64,000 nucleotides of DNA from Methylomonas koyamae (GCF_019669905.1 NZ_AP019777.1:4278001-4342000), one strand, 5' to 3'. Numbered from the stretch's first letter, positions 18,715 to 29,192 are shown. Numbers and translations: made by a program. Notes: generated by a model not told the origin, from the sequence alone.

Positions 18715-19599
18715 CTAATCGATATAGCGCCGCAACAAATCCTGGTAGGCCTCGATACGGCGGTCGCGTAAGAACGGCCAAATCCGTCTAACATCCTCAC
18801 TGCGGCGCAGATCGAGCTCGGCGAACAGCAGCAAATCCTGTTTATCGTCGGCGCTGGCTAAGATCTCGCCTTGCGGACCGGCGATAAAGCTATTACCCCA
18901 AAACTGGATGCCTTGCGCCTGATCCGGCGCCGCTTCGAAGCCGATTCGGTTGCAGGAAATTAGCGGTAAACCGTTGGCCACCGCATGGCCGCGTTGCACG
19001 GTTACCCAGGCGTCGCGCTGGCGCTGCTGCTCGTCCGCGGCGTCGCTCGGGTCCCAGCCGATAGCGGTCGGATAAATCAACACCTCCGCACCGGCCAAGG
19101 CCATCAAGCGCGCCGCTTCCGGGTACCACTGGTCCCAGCAGATCAATACCCCCAATTTACCGATCGAGGTTTCGATCGGCCGAAAGCCGAGATCGCCCGG
19201 CGTGAAATAAAACTTCTCGTAAAACCCCGGGTCGTCAGGGATGTGCATTTTGCGGAAGGTGCCGGCAATGCTGCCGTCCTTATCGAACACCACGGCCGTG
19301 TTGTGGTACAACCCCGGCGCCCGCCGTTCGAAGATCGTCGACACGATCACGACGTTATTGGCGGCGGCGACTTTGGCCAGTACCTCGCAGGTCGGCCCGG
19401 GCACCGGTTGCGCCAAATCGAAACAAGCGGTGTCTTCGCTTTGGCAAAAATAATGGTCCAGATGCAGTTCCGGCAGCACGACCAAATCGGCATTTTGTTG
19501 GGCAGCCGCTTCGATTTGGCTGATGGAATAGGCCAGATTGGTGTCCCGGCCGCGATTGCACGGTTGCTGCACCGCACAAGCGATGATGGTTTTCTTCAT
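18715..19599 (-). CDS. aguB: N-carbamoylputrescine amidase
   Basis: Converts N-carbamoylputrescine to putrescine, CO2 and ammonia. 294-residue nitrilase-superfamily enzyme with the Glu-Lys-Cys triad visible: Glu in VLPELHLDHYF, Lys in FRKMHIPDDPGF and Cys in LICWDQWYPEAARL. It follows aguA on the same strand with about 70 bases between. Together they form the arginine-agmatine-putrescine route, so putrescine is probably made without ornithine decarboxylase. Confidence 0.94.
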   Translation of the reverse strand: MKKTIIACAVQQPCNRGRDTNLAYSISQIEAAAQQNADLVVLPELHLDHYFCQSEDTACFDLAQPVPGPTCEVLAKVAAANNVVIVSTIFERRAPGLYHNTAVVFDKDGSIAGTFRKMHIPDDPGFYEKFYFTPGDLGFRPIETSIGKLGVLICWDQWYPEAARLMALAGAEVLIYPTAIGWDPSDAADEQQRQRDAWVTVQRGHAVANGLPLISCNRIGFEAAPDQAQGIQFWGNSFIAGPQGEILASADDKQDLLLFAELDLRRSEDVRRIWPFLRDRRIEAYQDLLRRYID

Positions 19600-19667
19600 A
19601 CTCAGTAGTAATCACGCTAAATCCGGCGCCGCGAACGCGGGCCGGAAACAATGCCAAGGGTTAATTG

Positions 19668-20699
19668 TTAAAAATTCAGTTTGACGATGGCCGGTACCTG
19701 CATGCTGGCGCAATGCAGGCTGCCGTATTGGTGTACCAGTGCCCGGCACGGCACGGCAATCACCTCGCGATCCGGGAAGCAGGCGGCCAAACGCTGCAAC
19801 GCCACGGCATCGTTGGCGTCGTCGTAAACCGGCACCAGCACCGCACCGTTGATAATCAGGAAGTTGGCGTAGTTGGCCGGTAAACGCTGGCCATGTTCGT
19901 CGCTGATCGGTTGCGGCAACGGCAGCGGCACCAGCTTGTAAGCCGCGCCGGATTCGGTGCGGAAAGCCTGTAACTGGGCTTCCATATTTTTCAGGCTGGC
20001 ATAGTGCGGGTCCGCGCTATCGTCGCAAGCGGTATAAGCGATGGTATCGGCACTGCAAAACCGCACCAACGTGTCGATATGGGCATCGGTATCGTCGCCG
20101 GCCAGATTGCTCTGTTCGACCCACAAAATCCGTTTCGCGCCCAAATAATTCTGCAACTGGCCGGTAATCGCGGCGGCGGACATATCCGGATTGCGATTCG
20201 GATTGAACAGGCAATTTTTGGTGCTCAGCAAGGTGCCTTGGCCGTCGGATTCGATACTGCCGCCTTCCAACACCAAGTCCAGCGTCGCCGTCGGATAACC
20301 CTTGAAAATAGGATGGGCAAACAAGGCCAAATTCAACGCATCGTCGGCGGCGTGCGGGTATTTGTTGCCCCAGCCGTTAAAGCGGAAATTCAGCATCTGC
20401 ACGGCGGCCTTCGGATGTTGCCATTCCAGGGTCAGAAACACCGTATCCCGCAACCAGATGTCGTTGTAGTCCGCTTGTACATAATGAATTTGCGGATTGT
20501 GCGGCAATTGCGTCTGGATGTGCTGCTGGTGCTCGCCGTCCTTGCACAAAATCACCAATGGCTGAAACCGGCTGATCGCGGTGGCGGCCGCGTGGTAGCA
20601 ATCCTCGACCGCGGACAAATTGCTGAAATCGCCGCTGCGGTGCGGCCAAGCGATGATAACCGCCGCTTGCGGTTCCCATTCGGCAGGAAAGCGAATCAT
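19668..20699 (-). CDS. aguA: Agmatine deiminase
   Basis: Hydrolyses agmatine to N-carbamoylputrescine and ammonia. 343-residue PPAD-like enzyme. Marks include MIRFPAEWEPQAAVIIAWPH at the start, NDIWLRDT, VLEGGSIESDGQGTLL, the DDTDAHIDTLVRF catalytic His region and the C-terminal nucleophile in GSLHCASMQVP. The terminal motif departs slightly from the common GGGNIHC form but keeps the Cys. Upstream partner of aguB. Confidence 0.94.
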   Translation of the reverse strand: MIRFPAEWEPQAAVIIAWPHRSGDFSNLSAVEDCYHAAATAISRFQPLVILCKDGEHQQHIQTQLPHNPQIHYVQADYNDIWLRDTVFLTLEWQHPKAAVQMLNFRFNGWGNKYPHAADDALNLALFAHPIFKGYPTATLDLVLEGGSIESDGQGTLLSTKNCLFNPNRNPDMSAAAITGQLQNYLGAKRILWVEQSNLAGDDTDAHIDTLVRFCSADTIAYTACDDSADPHYASLKNMEAQLQAFRTESGAAYKLVPLPLPQPISDEHGQRLPANYANFLIINGAVLVPVYDDANDAVALQRLAACFPDREVIAVPCRALVHQYGSLHCASMQVPAIVKLNF

Positions 20700-21031
20700 G
20701 GAGTACTCCCGGATAAATGACTGAAAAAACGCGGCATTGTACCAACAGGCGGCGGTTAAGACTTGTCCGGCATGTTTTTATTCGCGAGCCGAACAGGCTA
20801 GGTAGGCATAGAGCCGCAGCGGGAACCGCCAATTGCGCCCAGCCTTATCGGCCGCGGCGCTCTAGCCCGACCGAAAACCGAGCACTAACCCTTGCTTTTT
20901 AAAAATTCCCGCCATACTTAGTCCGGCCGGCTGCGTAGCGAGACGCGGCCGAGCTTTGACCGTAACGCCGCCACCTTAGACCAAGATACCGATGCCGATT
21001 CGCCGCCAGCCAGATTAAGCCACCCGCACAC
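20700..21031. other. Intergenic region between aguA and the TonB receptor gene
   Basis: 332 bases between divergently transcribed genes. I see no convincing ORF or RNA. It should hold the aguA and TonB-receptor promoters. An A+T-rich stretch near 20895-20915 (CTTTTTAAAAATTCC) is the most promoter-like part, but no clear consensus pair is visible. Confidence 0.3.
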
Positions 21032-23068
21032 ATGAAACCTTACCCGCCGTTTCCATTCCGCCAATTCGTGCCGGCGACGCCCGGTATGCGCCGCATTTTT
21101 TTCGGACTGGCTCTCGGCGTCAATTGCGCGACGGCAGCGGAGCCGCTACCGGCACTGGAAGACTTGTCGATCAACGAACTGATGCAAATGGAAGTGTCGT
21201 CGGCGTCCAGAAAAACCCAAACCGTATCCGACACGGCGGCGGCGGCTTTCGTCATCAGCCAGGACGACATTCGCCGCTCCGGCGTAACCTCGATTCCGGA
21301 TGCGCTGCGCTTGGCGCCGGGTCTGGAAGTCGCGCAAATCAACGCCAGCCTGTGGTCGGTTACCGCACGCGGCTTCAACGGCCGCTACGCCAACAAACTG
21401 CTGGTGTTGATGGACGGCCGCTCGGTCTATACCCCGCTGTTCTCCGGCGTGTTCTGGGACTTGCAGGACACGATGATGGAAGACATCGAACGCATCGAAG
21501 TCATCCGCGGCCCCGGTGCCGTGATGTGGGGCGCCAACGCGGTGAACGGCGTGATCAACATCATCACCAAAAAAGCCAAGGACACCCAGGGCAACCTGTT
21601 CGTGGCCGGCGGCGGCAACCAGGAAACCGGCTTCGCCGGCTACCGCCACGGCGGCCGGGTCGGCGACGACGGCAGTTACCGGGTCTATGCCAGAACCTTC
21701 GAGCGCAACACCTTTGTCAACAACAGCGGCGAACGCCTGCACGACGACTGGCGCTCGGTCCAGGGCGGTTTCCGGATCGACAACCGCATCTCCAACGACC
21801 ACCGCTACACCGTGCAAGGCGACGTCTACCGCAAAAACGTCGGCAATACGGTGCCGGCGCAAACCGTAGCACCGCCGTTCAACAGGCCGTTCGATACCGA
21901 CGACCATGCCGAAGGCGCCAACTTGCTGGCGCGCTGGGAGGGCAATCTCAGCGACGGCTCCGAGTTTACGCTGCAAGCTTATTACGACCGGGTCAATTTC
22001 AGCGCGGCGACCTTGTCCGACAGCCAGGACATGTTCGACATCGATTTCCAGCACCGGCTGCACCCCAATGCCGACCATGACCTGATGTGGGGTGCCAGCT
22101 ACCGCTTCATCCATAGCGCGACCAGCGGCAGCGCGGCAATCTCGTTCAACCCCACCAGCCTGGGCTACCACAACGGCAGCGCCTTCGTGCAGGACGACAT
22201 CACGCTGATCGACGACACGCTGCGTTTGACCCTGGGCACAAAACTGGAAGAAAGCCACTTCGGCAACACCCAGGTTCAGCCCAATGCCCGCTTGATGTGG
22301 ACGCCGGACCCGAAACATTCGGTCTGGGCCTCGGTGTCGCGGGCGGCACGCACGCCGTCGCGCGGCGAAACCCAGGCCAATATCGCCTTGGGCGGCGTTC
22401 CGACCGGCTTCCCGGCGCCCTTCGATCAGATTCAGGTCATGGCACAACCCAATCCCGATTTGCGAGCTGAAAAGGTGTTTGCCGCCGAAATCGGCTACAG
22501 AACGCAGTGGACCGACAAGTTCTCCACCGATATTACCGCGTTCAGCAACCATTACACCGACCTGATCATGTTCCGCCAAGGTTCGCTCAATTTCGCCACG
22601 CTGACCCAACCCCTGATCTGGTACAACAACAGCCGCGAAGTCACGACCCGCGGCATCGAGATTGCCGGCGAATGGCAAGCCCTGGATTGGATGCGCTTCA
22701 CCGGCAATTACAGCCACCTGAAAATCGAACGGCCTTACGACAGCGACAATCCCGATATCGCCGGCCTCAGTCCGCGCCACCGCGGCTCGCTGCGCTGGCA
22801 GATGGACTTGCCGGAACGAGTCAAACTCGATCTGACTTTGCGCCACGTCGGCAAACTGGCCGCAGTCGGCCAGCAAGTGCCGGCTTACACCACGTTCGAC
22901 GCCCGTCTGGCCTACGAACCGGTTTCAGGGCTGGAGCTGGCGTTCGTTGCCCAAAATCTGTTCTCGCCGCGGCATCCGGAATTCCAAGATTCGGCGGCCA
23001 TTTCCCTGCCCGGAGCGGCGGCGGAAATCCCGCGCTCGATCTACGGCAAACTCAGTTGGCGTTTTTGA
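21032..23068 (+). CDS. TonB-dependent outer-membrane receptor
   Basis: 678-residue receptor. A signal peptide is followed by LEDLSINELMQMEV, a conserved start of a receptor class often found beside YfiR and hybrid kinases. The plug domain (about 65-175) carries RGFNGRYANKLLVLMDGRSVY and IEVIRGPGAVMWGANAVNGVINI. The rest is a 22-strand-type barrel ending in the canonical aromatic KLSWRF. A second in-frame ATG at 21086 would give a shorter signal peptide (MRRIFFGLALGVNCATAAEP), so the start is uncertain. The ligand is unknown. It is followed by a CrtC/AttH-like gene, YfiR and a hybrid kinase on the same strand, so it may work in signalling rather than only uptake. Confidence 0.93.
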   Translation: MKPYPPFPFRQFVPATPGMRRIFFGLALGVNCATAAEPLPALEDLSINELMQMEVSSASRKTQTVSDTAAAAFVISQDDIRRSGVTSIPDALRLAPGLEVAQINASLWSVTARGFNGRYANKLLVLMDGRSVYTPLFSGVFWDLQDTMMEDIERIEVIRGPGAVMWGANAVNGVINIITKKAKDTQGNLFVAGGGNQETGFAGYRHGGRVGDDGSYRVYARTFERNTFVNNSGERLHDDWRSVQGGFRIDNRISNDHRYTVQGDVYRKNVGNTVPAQTVAPPFNRPFDTDDHAEGANLLARWEGNLSDGSEFTLQAYYDRVNFSAATLSDSQDMFDIDFQHRLHPNADHDLMWGASYRFIHSATSGSAAISFNPTSLGYHNGSAFVQDDITLIDDTLRLTLGTKLEESHFGNTQVQPNARLMWTPDPKHSVWASVSRAARTPSRGETQANIALGGVPTGFPAPFDQIQVMAQPNPDLRAEKVFAAEIGYRTQWTDKFSTDITAFSNHYTDLIMFRQGSLNFATLTQPLIWYNNSREVTTRGIEIAGEWQALDWMRFTGNYSHLKIERPYDSDNPDIAGLSPRHRGSLRWQMDLPERVKLDLTLRHVGKLAAVGQQVPAYTTFDARLAYEPVSGLELAFVAQNLFSPRHPEFQDSAAISLPGAAAEIPRSIYGKLSWRF

Positions 23069-23078
23069 TTTTCCCCCT

Positions 23079-24188
23079 ATGCGAGTACCCACCATGCAAG
23101 CGTTCTTGAAAAAATACCTACCCTGGATCGTCGCCGGCATCGTATTGCTGGTGGGCTGGCTGTGGCCGAACTGGCTACCCTGGCTACTGTTGGCGTTGAG
23201 CATCGCCGCCTGGCTGTTTCTGCCCCGCCGCGGCTTGATCGGTCCGGTCGAATTGCCGGCCGACGACGCCTTTTTACCGACCGAACAGGTGCAATGGTGG
23301 TATTGGACCGGACATTTATTCAGCGAAGACGGCCGCCGTTTCGGTTTCGAGGTGGTGTTCTTCTCCTTCGACAGCCTGGTGATATTCCGCGACCAACTGG
23401 TACAGGCCGCCGTGACCGACGTCGACGGTCAAAAATTCAGTTTCGAAGAATTCGTCGAATTCCACTTACCGCAGCGCACGCCGAACGGCTTCAACCTGAC
23501 CTCGGGCAAAGACAATAAAGTCACCGCGGTCGGCGGCGGCGGTAACGACCGCCTGCACGCCGAAGTCGACGGCTATGTGCTGGATCTGGAACTGAAATCG
23601 ACGCAGGCGCCGGCCTTGCATTACGGCGGCGACGCCCACCCGTACCGTTTTGGCGGTTACACCTATTACTATTCGCGGCCGAAAATGGCGACCACCGGCA
23701 CCATCAGCGTCGGCGGCCAGACCTTTAAGGTCAGCGGCAACAGCTGGTTCGACCGCCAATACGGCGAGCTTTACCAAGCCATTCAGCAAGGCTGGCAATG
23801 GTTCGCGATCGAACTGGCGGACAACCGGCAAATCATGCTGTTCGACTTCAAGGGCAGCGACAGCAACGTCGAAAAATCCGGCTCGATTACCGACGCTCAA
23901 GGCCAAACCGTGACCTTGGCCGCGCACGAATTCGAGGTCAAAGTGCTGGGCGAATGGACCAGTCCACACACCGGTTGCACCTACCCGTCCGGCTGGGAAG
24001 TCAGCGTGCGCGGCGAGACTTTTACGGTGGAACCGCTGGTCAAGGACCAGGAACTGCGCGCCCAGCACAAGCTGTGGGTAGGTCCGGTCTATTGGGAAGG
24101 CGCCTGCGCCGTCACCGGCACCAGCGCTGGCCAAGCCTATGTGGAATTGAACGGCTTTTGCCGCTGCCCCAACAAAGGCCTGGGGTAA
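23079..24188 (+). CDS. CrtC/AttH-like secreted hydrolase-family protein
   Basis: About 369 residues from this ATG, 10 bases after the TonB-receptor stop; a second ATG at 23094 is equally possible. Two close hydrophobic segments (about 10-50, rich in Trp/Leu/Val) anchor it in the membrane. The rest resembles the AttH/hydroxyneurosporene synthase (CrtC) lipocalin-like fold: VQWWYWTGHLFSEDGRRFGF, HYGGDAHPYRFGGYTYYYS and NSWFDRQYGEL. CrtC relatives hydrate carotenoids; many others are uncharacterised 'predicted secreted hydrolases'. The role here, between a receptor and a signalling cassette, is unclear. A strong hairpin follows. Confidence 0.75.
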   Translation: MRVPTMQAFLKKYLPWIVAGIVLLVGWLWPNWLPWLLLALSIAAWLFLPRRGLIGPVELPADDAFLPTEQVQWWYWTGHLFSEDGRRFGFEVVFFSFDSLVIFRDQLVQAAVTDVDGQKFSFEEFVEFHLPQRTPNGFNLTSGKDNKVTAVGGGGNDRLHAEVDGYVLDLELKSTQAPALHYGGDAHPYRFGGYTYYYSRPKMATTGTISVGGQTFKVSGNSWFDRQYGELYQAIQQGWQWFAIELADNRQIMLFDFKGSDSNVEKSGSITDAQGQTVTLAAHEFEVKVLGEWTSPHTGCTYPSGWEVSVRGETFTVEPLVKDQELRAQHKLWVGPVYWEGACAVTGTSAGQAYVELNGFCRCPNKGLG

Positions 24189-24192
24189 AAAC

Positions 24193-24215
24193 AGCCGCCG
24201 CACACCGCGGCGGCT
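24193..24215. terminator. Hairpin after the CrtC/AttH-like gene
   Basis: Nine-base perfect stem AGCCGCCGC/GCGGCGGCT with loop ACACC, five bases after the stop. No T-tract follows. It may partly separate the receptor pair from the YfiR-kinase genes. Confidence 0.5.
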
Positions 24216-24379
24216 AGTTCAACGCTCCGGCAGACCGCACCAGAGAATATGGCGACCGCGGCGACAAGCTGTTACCTTAGCCAGCGGAATAACAACCATT
24301 CGAGCCTGGATGGCCGTTGACCGAGCCCAGCTCGGCGCCCGCCGCCGGCACACCGATCCCCCGTTGCACAATACGATAC

Positions 24380-25264
24380 ATGACGCCAACCGCTCCTGAC
24401 GCACCGTCGACCTCGGCCGCCCGTACTTTGCGCGGCCGGGCGCTTTGCCGTCTGCGAGCCGGCCTGGCCGACGCGGCGACGCTGGTTTCGGCAGTGCCGC
24501 GGTTGGCGCCGATTCACCCGCTCCGTTGGCTGGAGGCGACTGCGAACACGTCGCTTCCACGCGCCGTGCTCAAGCTATGCCGGCGGCGGAACGCTCCGCC
24601 CCGGCTTCGCCCAGAACCAGCCGCGGCGCCGCATCGCCGCTGGCCCTACCCGCGCCAACCCGCCATCTGCCTGCGCCGCCAACCGGACAAATCCATCCGA
24701 CCGTTAACGGAACGGGCCAGCATTCGCCACCAGTTTTTCGCCGCACTTTATCTAATCGCCTTATTCGCGGCAGCCGGCCGGCAAGCCCAGGCCGCCGACG
24801 GCCTGTCCGAAGCCCAGATCAAGGCCGCCTATCTGTACAACTTCGCCAAATTCGTGGAATGGCCGGATACCGCCGCGCCGGCATCGACCGCTATCAATCT
24901 GTGCGTGATCGGCAACAACGTATTGGACGGCGCGCTACAAGCCCTGGACGGGCGCAAGGCCGGCGAGCGCAGCCTGAAAGTCACGCCGCACAGCCCTGCC
25001 GACACGTCGTTGGCTGAGTGCCATTTGCTCTACGTCGGCGTTTCCGAACAACAGCGGATGGTGCCGATACTGAAAAACCTGGGCAATGCGCCGGTACTGA
25101 CACTATCGGATATCGCCGATTTCGCCGAAAAAGGCGGCGGCATCGCCTTGCTGTTCCGCGACAACAAAGTCGTGTTCGAAGTCAATCTGGAATCGATCCG
25201 CAATGCCGGCCTGCGGCTTCCCGGCCAGTTGTTGAACATCGCCACCCATGTCTACGGGAGATAG
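24380..25264 (+). CDS. yfiR: YfiR family periplasmic regulator (start unresolved)
   Basis: The C-terminal ~175 residues are a plain YfiR/DUF4154 protein: after a hydrophobic export signal ([20 protein letters not shown]) comes [21 protein letters not shown], then [25 protein letters not shown]-like strands and [20 protein letters not shown]. YfiR proteins repress a membrane partner from the periplasm. The ATG at 24380 gives 294 residues, but the first ~110 are Arg/Pro/Ala-rich, unlike the family. No ATG, GTG or TTG lies close to the signal peptide in frame, so the real start may be a rare codon near 24725, or the upstream part may be out of frame. It ends four bases before the kinase ATG. Confidence 0.78.
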   Translation: MTPTAPDAPSTSAARTLRGRALCRLRAGLADAATLVSAVPRLAPIHPLRWLEATANTSLPRAVLKLCRRRNAPPRLRPEPAAAPHRRWPYPRQPAICLRRQPDKSIRPLTERASIRHQFFAALYLIALFAAAGRQAQAADGLSEAQIKAAYLYNFAKFVEWPDTAAPASTAINLCVIGNNVLDGALQALDGRKAGERSLKVTPHSPADTSLAECHLLYVGVSEQQRMVPILKNLGNAPVLTLSDIADFAEKGGGIALLFRDNKVVFEVNLESIRNAGLRLPGQLLNIATHVYGR

Positions 25265-25268
25265 ACCG

Positions 25269-28200
25269 ATGCGCGTTTTACCCGACTTTCCGAATTGGTC
25301 TTTACGCCGCAAACTGCTCTCTATCATCATGCTGAGCTGCGCGGCCTGCCTGTTGGTCAGCTTGTCGGCGATGGCGGTCAGCTCGGCGGTCAGCCGCTAC
25401 CGCAACGCCTTGCAGGACATCATCGGCCTGGCCGACGTGCTGGCCGAAAACGGCCAGGCCGCGCTGGTCTTCTCCGACCAAAACGAAGCCCGCCGCCTGC
25501 TGAACTCGCTGCAAGAACACCAGGAAATCGCCGCGGCCTGGATGGTCGCGGCCGACGGCTCGGTACTGGCCAACTGGAACCGCAACGGCCGGCCGTCAGC
25601 ACCGCCGCGCGATTCGCGTTCACCGGTACGGGAACTGCGCACCGATTTCTGGCGGCGCAGCGCCGAGCTGTACGCGCCGGTAATCCGCAACACCGAATAC
25701 GTCGGTTACGTGCTGATGCAAGCCGATTTCACCGATCACTGGAACAGCCAACTCGCCGATCTCGGCAAAGGCCTCGCCGCCGCCGCCCTGGCCTTGACCG
25801 TGGTATCGCTGCTGGCATTGCGCCTGCAACGCATCGTCTCCGGCCCGGTCGAGCAATTGGCGGCCACCGCGCGTCTGATCGCTCACGAGCAGAATTACGC
25901 GTTGCGCGTACCGCAACGCCATCGCGACGAAATCGGCGAGCTGGTCAACGCCTTCAACAGCATGCTGGAAGAGATTCAGCGCCGCGACCAAACCCTGACC
26001 GGACACCGCGACCGGCTGGAGCACGAAGTGGCGCAGCGCACCGCCGAGCTACTGCAAGCCAAGGAGCTGGCGGAGGCGGCCTCCCGCTCCAAAGGCCTGT
26101 TCCTGGCCAACATGAGCCATGAAATCCGCACGCCGATGAACGCGATCATCGGCCTGTCGGACTTGGCCTTGAACAGCAACCCGCCGGCCAAACTGCGCGA
26201 TTATTTGCGCAAGATCCACACCTCCTCGCTGGCGTTGCTGGCGATTACCAACGACATTCTGGACTACTCGAAAATCGAAGCCGGCCGCATGGCCTTGATC
26301 GCGGAAACGTTCAATCTGGAGGAAGTACTGGAAAACGTACTGAATCTATTCATCGTCCGCGCCGAGGAAAAGCAACTGGAGGTCGTGCTGGAACTGGACC
26401 CGGCCGTGCCGCTGCTGTTGGAAGGCGACGCCTTGCGCTTGAGCCAGATTCTGAACAACCTGGTTGGCAACGCCGTCAAGTTCACCCAACGCGGCGAAAT
26501 CCACATCAAAGTCGCGCTGCGCGCCAAACAGGACGGCCTGGCCGAGCTGCTGTTTTCAGTGCGCGACACCGGCATCGGCATGACCGCCGAACAAGTCGCC
26601 AACCTGTTTCAGGCCTTCACCCAGGCCGACGGCTCCATCACCCGCCGTTTCGGCGGCACCGGCCTGGGTTTGACCATCAGCAAGCGCCTGGTGGAAATGA
26701 TGGGCGGCGACCTGCATGTGGAAAGCGCAATCGGCCAGGGCAGCCTGTTCGAATTCGGCTTGCAGCTGCCGTTTGCGGTTGAAAAGCAAAGCCGGCAACG
26801 GCCGGAGCAACTGGCCGGCATGCGGGTACTGGTGGTCGACGACCTGGACATCTCCCGGCAAATGCTACGCGACATTCTGCAAAACTGGGGCTTCGAAGTG
26901 GCCGAGGCCGCCAACGGCGCCGACGCGTTGGCCCTGCTCAGCCGAGCCAACCAAGCCGGCCAGGACTTCGAACTGGTCTTGCTGGACTGGAAAATGCCGG
27001 GGCTGGACGGCATTCAAGTCACTCGCGCCATCAAAGACATGGTGCGGCAGGCGGAAATCCGCCACGCGCCGGTCGTGATCATGGTCACCGCCTTCAGCCG
27101 GGAAAGTTTGCTTCACGCCGCCGGCGACACCCCGCCCGACGACGTGCTGGTCAAACCGGTGCTGCCGTCGATGCTGCTGGATTCTGTCACCCGGCTGCAG
27201 GGCGGCATGCCCAGCGCCGCGGCCGAACCCAGCCGGCCGCAACTGGCGGAAATGGCCGCGCCGATCCGCGGCGCCCGCATCCTGCTGGTGGAGGACAACG
27301 AAATCAACCAGATGGTGACCTGCGAATATCTGACCAACGCCGGCTTGAACGTGAGCGTGGCCAACAACGGCCGCGAGGGTCTGGAGGCCATGCGCCGCGA
27401 ACGTTTCGACGCCGTATTGATGGACCTGCAAATGCCGGAAATGAGCGGCATTGAGGCGACGCGGCTGATTCGGACCGAGAAAAGCCGCGACGAGCTGCCG
27501 ATCATCGCCATGACCGCAGCGGTGCAGGAACCCGACCGCAACCAATGTTACGCCGCCGGCATGAACGACCACGTCGGCAAGCCGGTTCTGCCGCAAACCT
27601 TGCTTGCCGCCTTGGTGCGCTGCATCCGGCCCCACGAATCGCAGCCGCCGGCCGCTTTGCCGCCAGCCTTCGCTATCGGCGCCGGGCCTAACGCGCTGCC
27701 CGGATTCGATTGGGACTACATCGCCGCCGCGATTGCCGATGCCGGTAAACTGCAGTTATTGCTCGACCGCTTTGCCGAAAAGTTTACCGATGCCGACGCC
27801 AAGCTGCGTCGCCATCTGTTGGCCGGCGAACTGCAACCCGGCGCGCAATGGCTGCACTACCTGAAAGGCGCCGCCGGCGCGATCGGCGCGGCGGAACTGA
27901 GCGGCATCGCCGGCCGCCTGGAGGCGGAGTTGCTGCAAGGCACTTGGTCGTCGGCCGATTTGGAAGCCTTGAGCGGGAAGCTGGCACAAACCCTGCACGC
28001 CATCGCCGCCTACAGCCGGCCGTTGCCAGGCACCGGCGAAACCGAAGCGGCCGATTGGCCGGCTGCCGCGAGCTTGGCCGAGCAATTGGCGGCGCTGTTG
28101 GACGGCAGCGACTACGTGCCGCGCGAAATAACCGAACAATTGCGTCAGGCGGTAGCGGGAGCCGATGCGCGGCGGCTGGTGCAATTGATCGAAAAATATG

Positions 28201-28277
28201 TCGGCGATATCAATTATCGCCAAGCGCGCGTGACACTGCAGGAACTGGAAACTACCATCAAACGCCACTTGCCTTGA
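25269..28277 (+). CDS. CHASE8-HAMP hybrid sensor histidine kinase with two receivers and Hpt
   Basis: 1002 residues from the ATG just after yfiR. Order: N-terminal membrane helix (about 12-38), periplasmic CHASE8-like sensor with [20 protein letters not shown], second helix near 175, HAMP (about 190-245), HisKA with the phospho-His in [18 protein letters not shown], HATPase ([29 protein letters not shown]), REC1 ([11 protein letters not shown]), REC2 ([11 protein letters not shown]) and a C-terminal Hpt with [16 protein letters not shown]8 is the sensor of YfiN, the diguanylate cyclase normally held by YfiR. Here the same sensor drives a phosphorelay. The likely receiver is the REC-GGDEF protein encoded 10 bases downstream. 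Confidence 0.92.
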   Translation: MRVLPDFPNWSLRRKLLSIIMLSCAACLLVSLSAMAVSSAVSRYRNALQDIIGLADVLAENGQAALVFSDQNEARRLLNSLQEHQEIAAAWMVAADGSVLANWNRNGRPSAPPRDSRSPVRELRTDFWRRSAELYAPVIRNTEYVGYVLMQADFTDHWNSQLADLGKGLAAAALALTVVSLLALRLQRIVSGPVEQLAATARLIAHEQNYALRVPQRHRDEIGELVNAFNSMLEEIQRRDQTLTGHRDRLEHEVAQRTAELLQAKELAEAASRSKGLFLANMSHEIRTPMNAIIGLSDLALNSNPPAKLRDYLRKIHTSSLALLAITNDILDYSKIEAGRMALIAETFNLEEVLENVLNLFIVRAEEKQLEVVLELDPAVPLLLEGDALRLSQILNNLVGNAVKFTQRGEIHIKVALRAKQDGLAELLFSVRDTGIGMTAEQVANLFQAFTQADGSITRRFGGTGLGLTISKRLVEMMGGDLHVESAIGQGSLFEFGLQLPFAVEKQSRQRPEQLAGMRVLVVDDLDISRQMLRDILQNWGFEVAEAANGADALALLSRANQAGQDFELVLLDWKMPGLDGIQVTRAIKDMVRQAEIRHAPVVIMVTAFSRESLLHAAGDTPPDDVLVKPVLPSMLLDSVTRLQGGMPSAAAEPSRPQLAEMAAPIRGARILLVEDNEINQMVTCEYLTNAGLNVSVANNGREGLEAMRRERFDAVLMDLQMPEMSGIEATRLIRTEKSRDELPIIAMTAAVQEPDRNQCYAAGMNDHVGKPVLPQTLLAALVRCIRPHESQPPAALPPAFAIGAGPNALPGFDWDYIAAAIADAGKLQLLLDRFAEKFTDADAKLRRHLLAGELQPGAQWLHYLKGAAGAIGAAELSGIAGRLEAELLQGTWSSADLEALSGKLAQTLHAIAAYSRPLPGTGETEAADWPAAASLAEQLAALLDGSDYVPREITEQLRQAVAGADARRLVQLIEKYVGDINYRQARVTLQELETTIKRHLP

Positions 28278-28286
28278 ACCGCCGCC

Positions 28287-29192
28287 ATGAAGACCGATCC
28301 GCCGAAACCGCTGATATTGATCGTCGACGATACGCCCACCAACATTCAAGTCTTGGCGGAAAATCTGATCCGGGATTACCGGATCAAAGTCGCCGCCAGC
28401 GGTGCGGCGGCGCTGGAGGCTATTGCCGCGCAAGGCGCGCCGGATTTGATCCTGTTGGACGTGATGATGCCGGAAATGGACGGCTACGAAGTCTGCCGCC
28501 ACCTGAAAGCCGATCCGCAAACCAGCTCGATTCCGGTGATCTTCGTCACCGCGCTGAACGATGCCAGCGACGAGGAACGCGGCCTGAACCTGGGAGCGCT
28601 GGATTACATCACCAAACCGTTTTATCTGCCGGTGGTCAAGGCCCGCATCCGCAACCACATCCGCTTGAAACAGGCCACCGACATGCTGGAAGCGATGGCC
28701 TGGATCGACGCCTTAACCGGCATTCCCAACCGGCGCCGTTTCGACCAAACGCTGGATAGCGAATGGAAGCGGGCGCAACGCAACCAAACCCCGCTGGCTG
28801 CGATTTTGGCCGACATCGATTATTTCAAGGCTTACAACGACCGCCACGGCCACGGCGCCGGCGACGAATGCCTGAAACGAGTCGCCGGCCACATGGCCGC
28901 CGCGGCCAGCCGGCCGGGCGATTTGGCTGCCCGATACGGCGGCGAGGAATTCGTCATCCTGCTGCCGGAAACCGACACCGCCGGCGCTCTAAGCATCGCC
29001 GAGCAACTGCGCGCCAATATCGAAGCCCAACACATCCCGCACCGCAATTCCACCGTGTCGGACTCGATCACGGTCAGCCTGGGCGCAGCGGCCTTGGTCC
29101 CACAGCCCGGCCAAGCCTCGACGGAACTGCTCGATGCGGCCGACCGGCAGTTATATTCGGCCAAAGGCGCCGGCCGCAACTGCGCCAGATGA
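28287..29192 (+). CDS. REC-GGDEF response regulator, diguanylate cyclase
   Basis: 301 residues. The receiver (about 9-125) has IVDDTPTN and the phospho-Asp in LILLDVMMPEMDG. A GGDEF domain (about 135-300) follows, with active-site GGEEF in RYGGEEFVILLPETD and substrate motifs LADIDYFKAYNDRHGH. Five residues before GGEEF is RPGD, an intact RxxD inhibitory site, so c-di-GMP should feed back on activity. Likely phosphorylated via the Hpt of the upstream kinase. Output would be c-di-GMP for attachment or biofilm. Confidence 0.94.
   Translation: MKTDPPKPLILIVDDTPTNIQVLAENLIRDYRIKVAASGAAALEAIAAQGAPDLILLDVMMPEMDGYEVCRHLKADPQTSSIPVIFVTALNDASDEERGLNLGALDYITKPFYLPVVKARIRNHIRLKQATDMLEAMAWIDALTGIPNRRRFDQTLDSEWKRAQRNQTPLAAILADIDYFKAYNDRHGHGAGDECLKRVAGHMAAAASRPGDLAARYGGEEFVILLPETDTAGALSIAEQLRANIEAQHIPHRNSTVSDSITVSLGAAALVPQPGQASTELLDAADRQLYSAKGAGRNCAR

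Noticed and set aside
21146..22876. 576-codon open frame antisense to the TonB receptor
   Set aside because: It runs opposite a well-recognised receptor, has no family features and follows the G+C-rich codon pattern that leaves antisense frames open.
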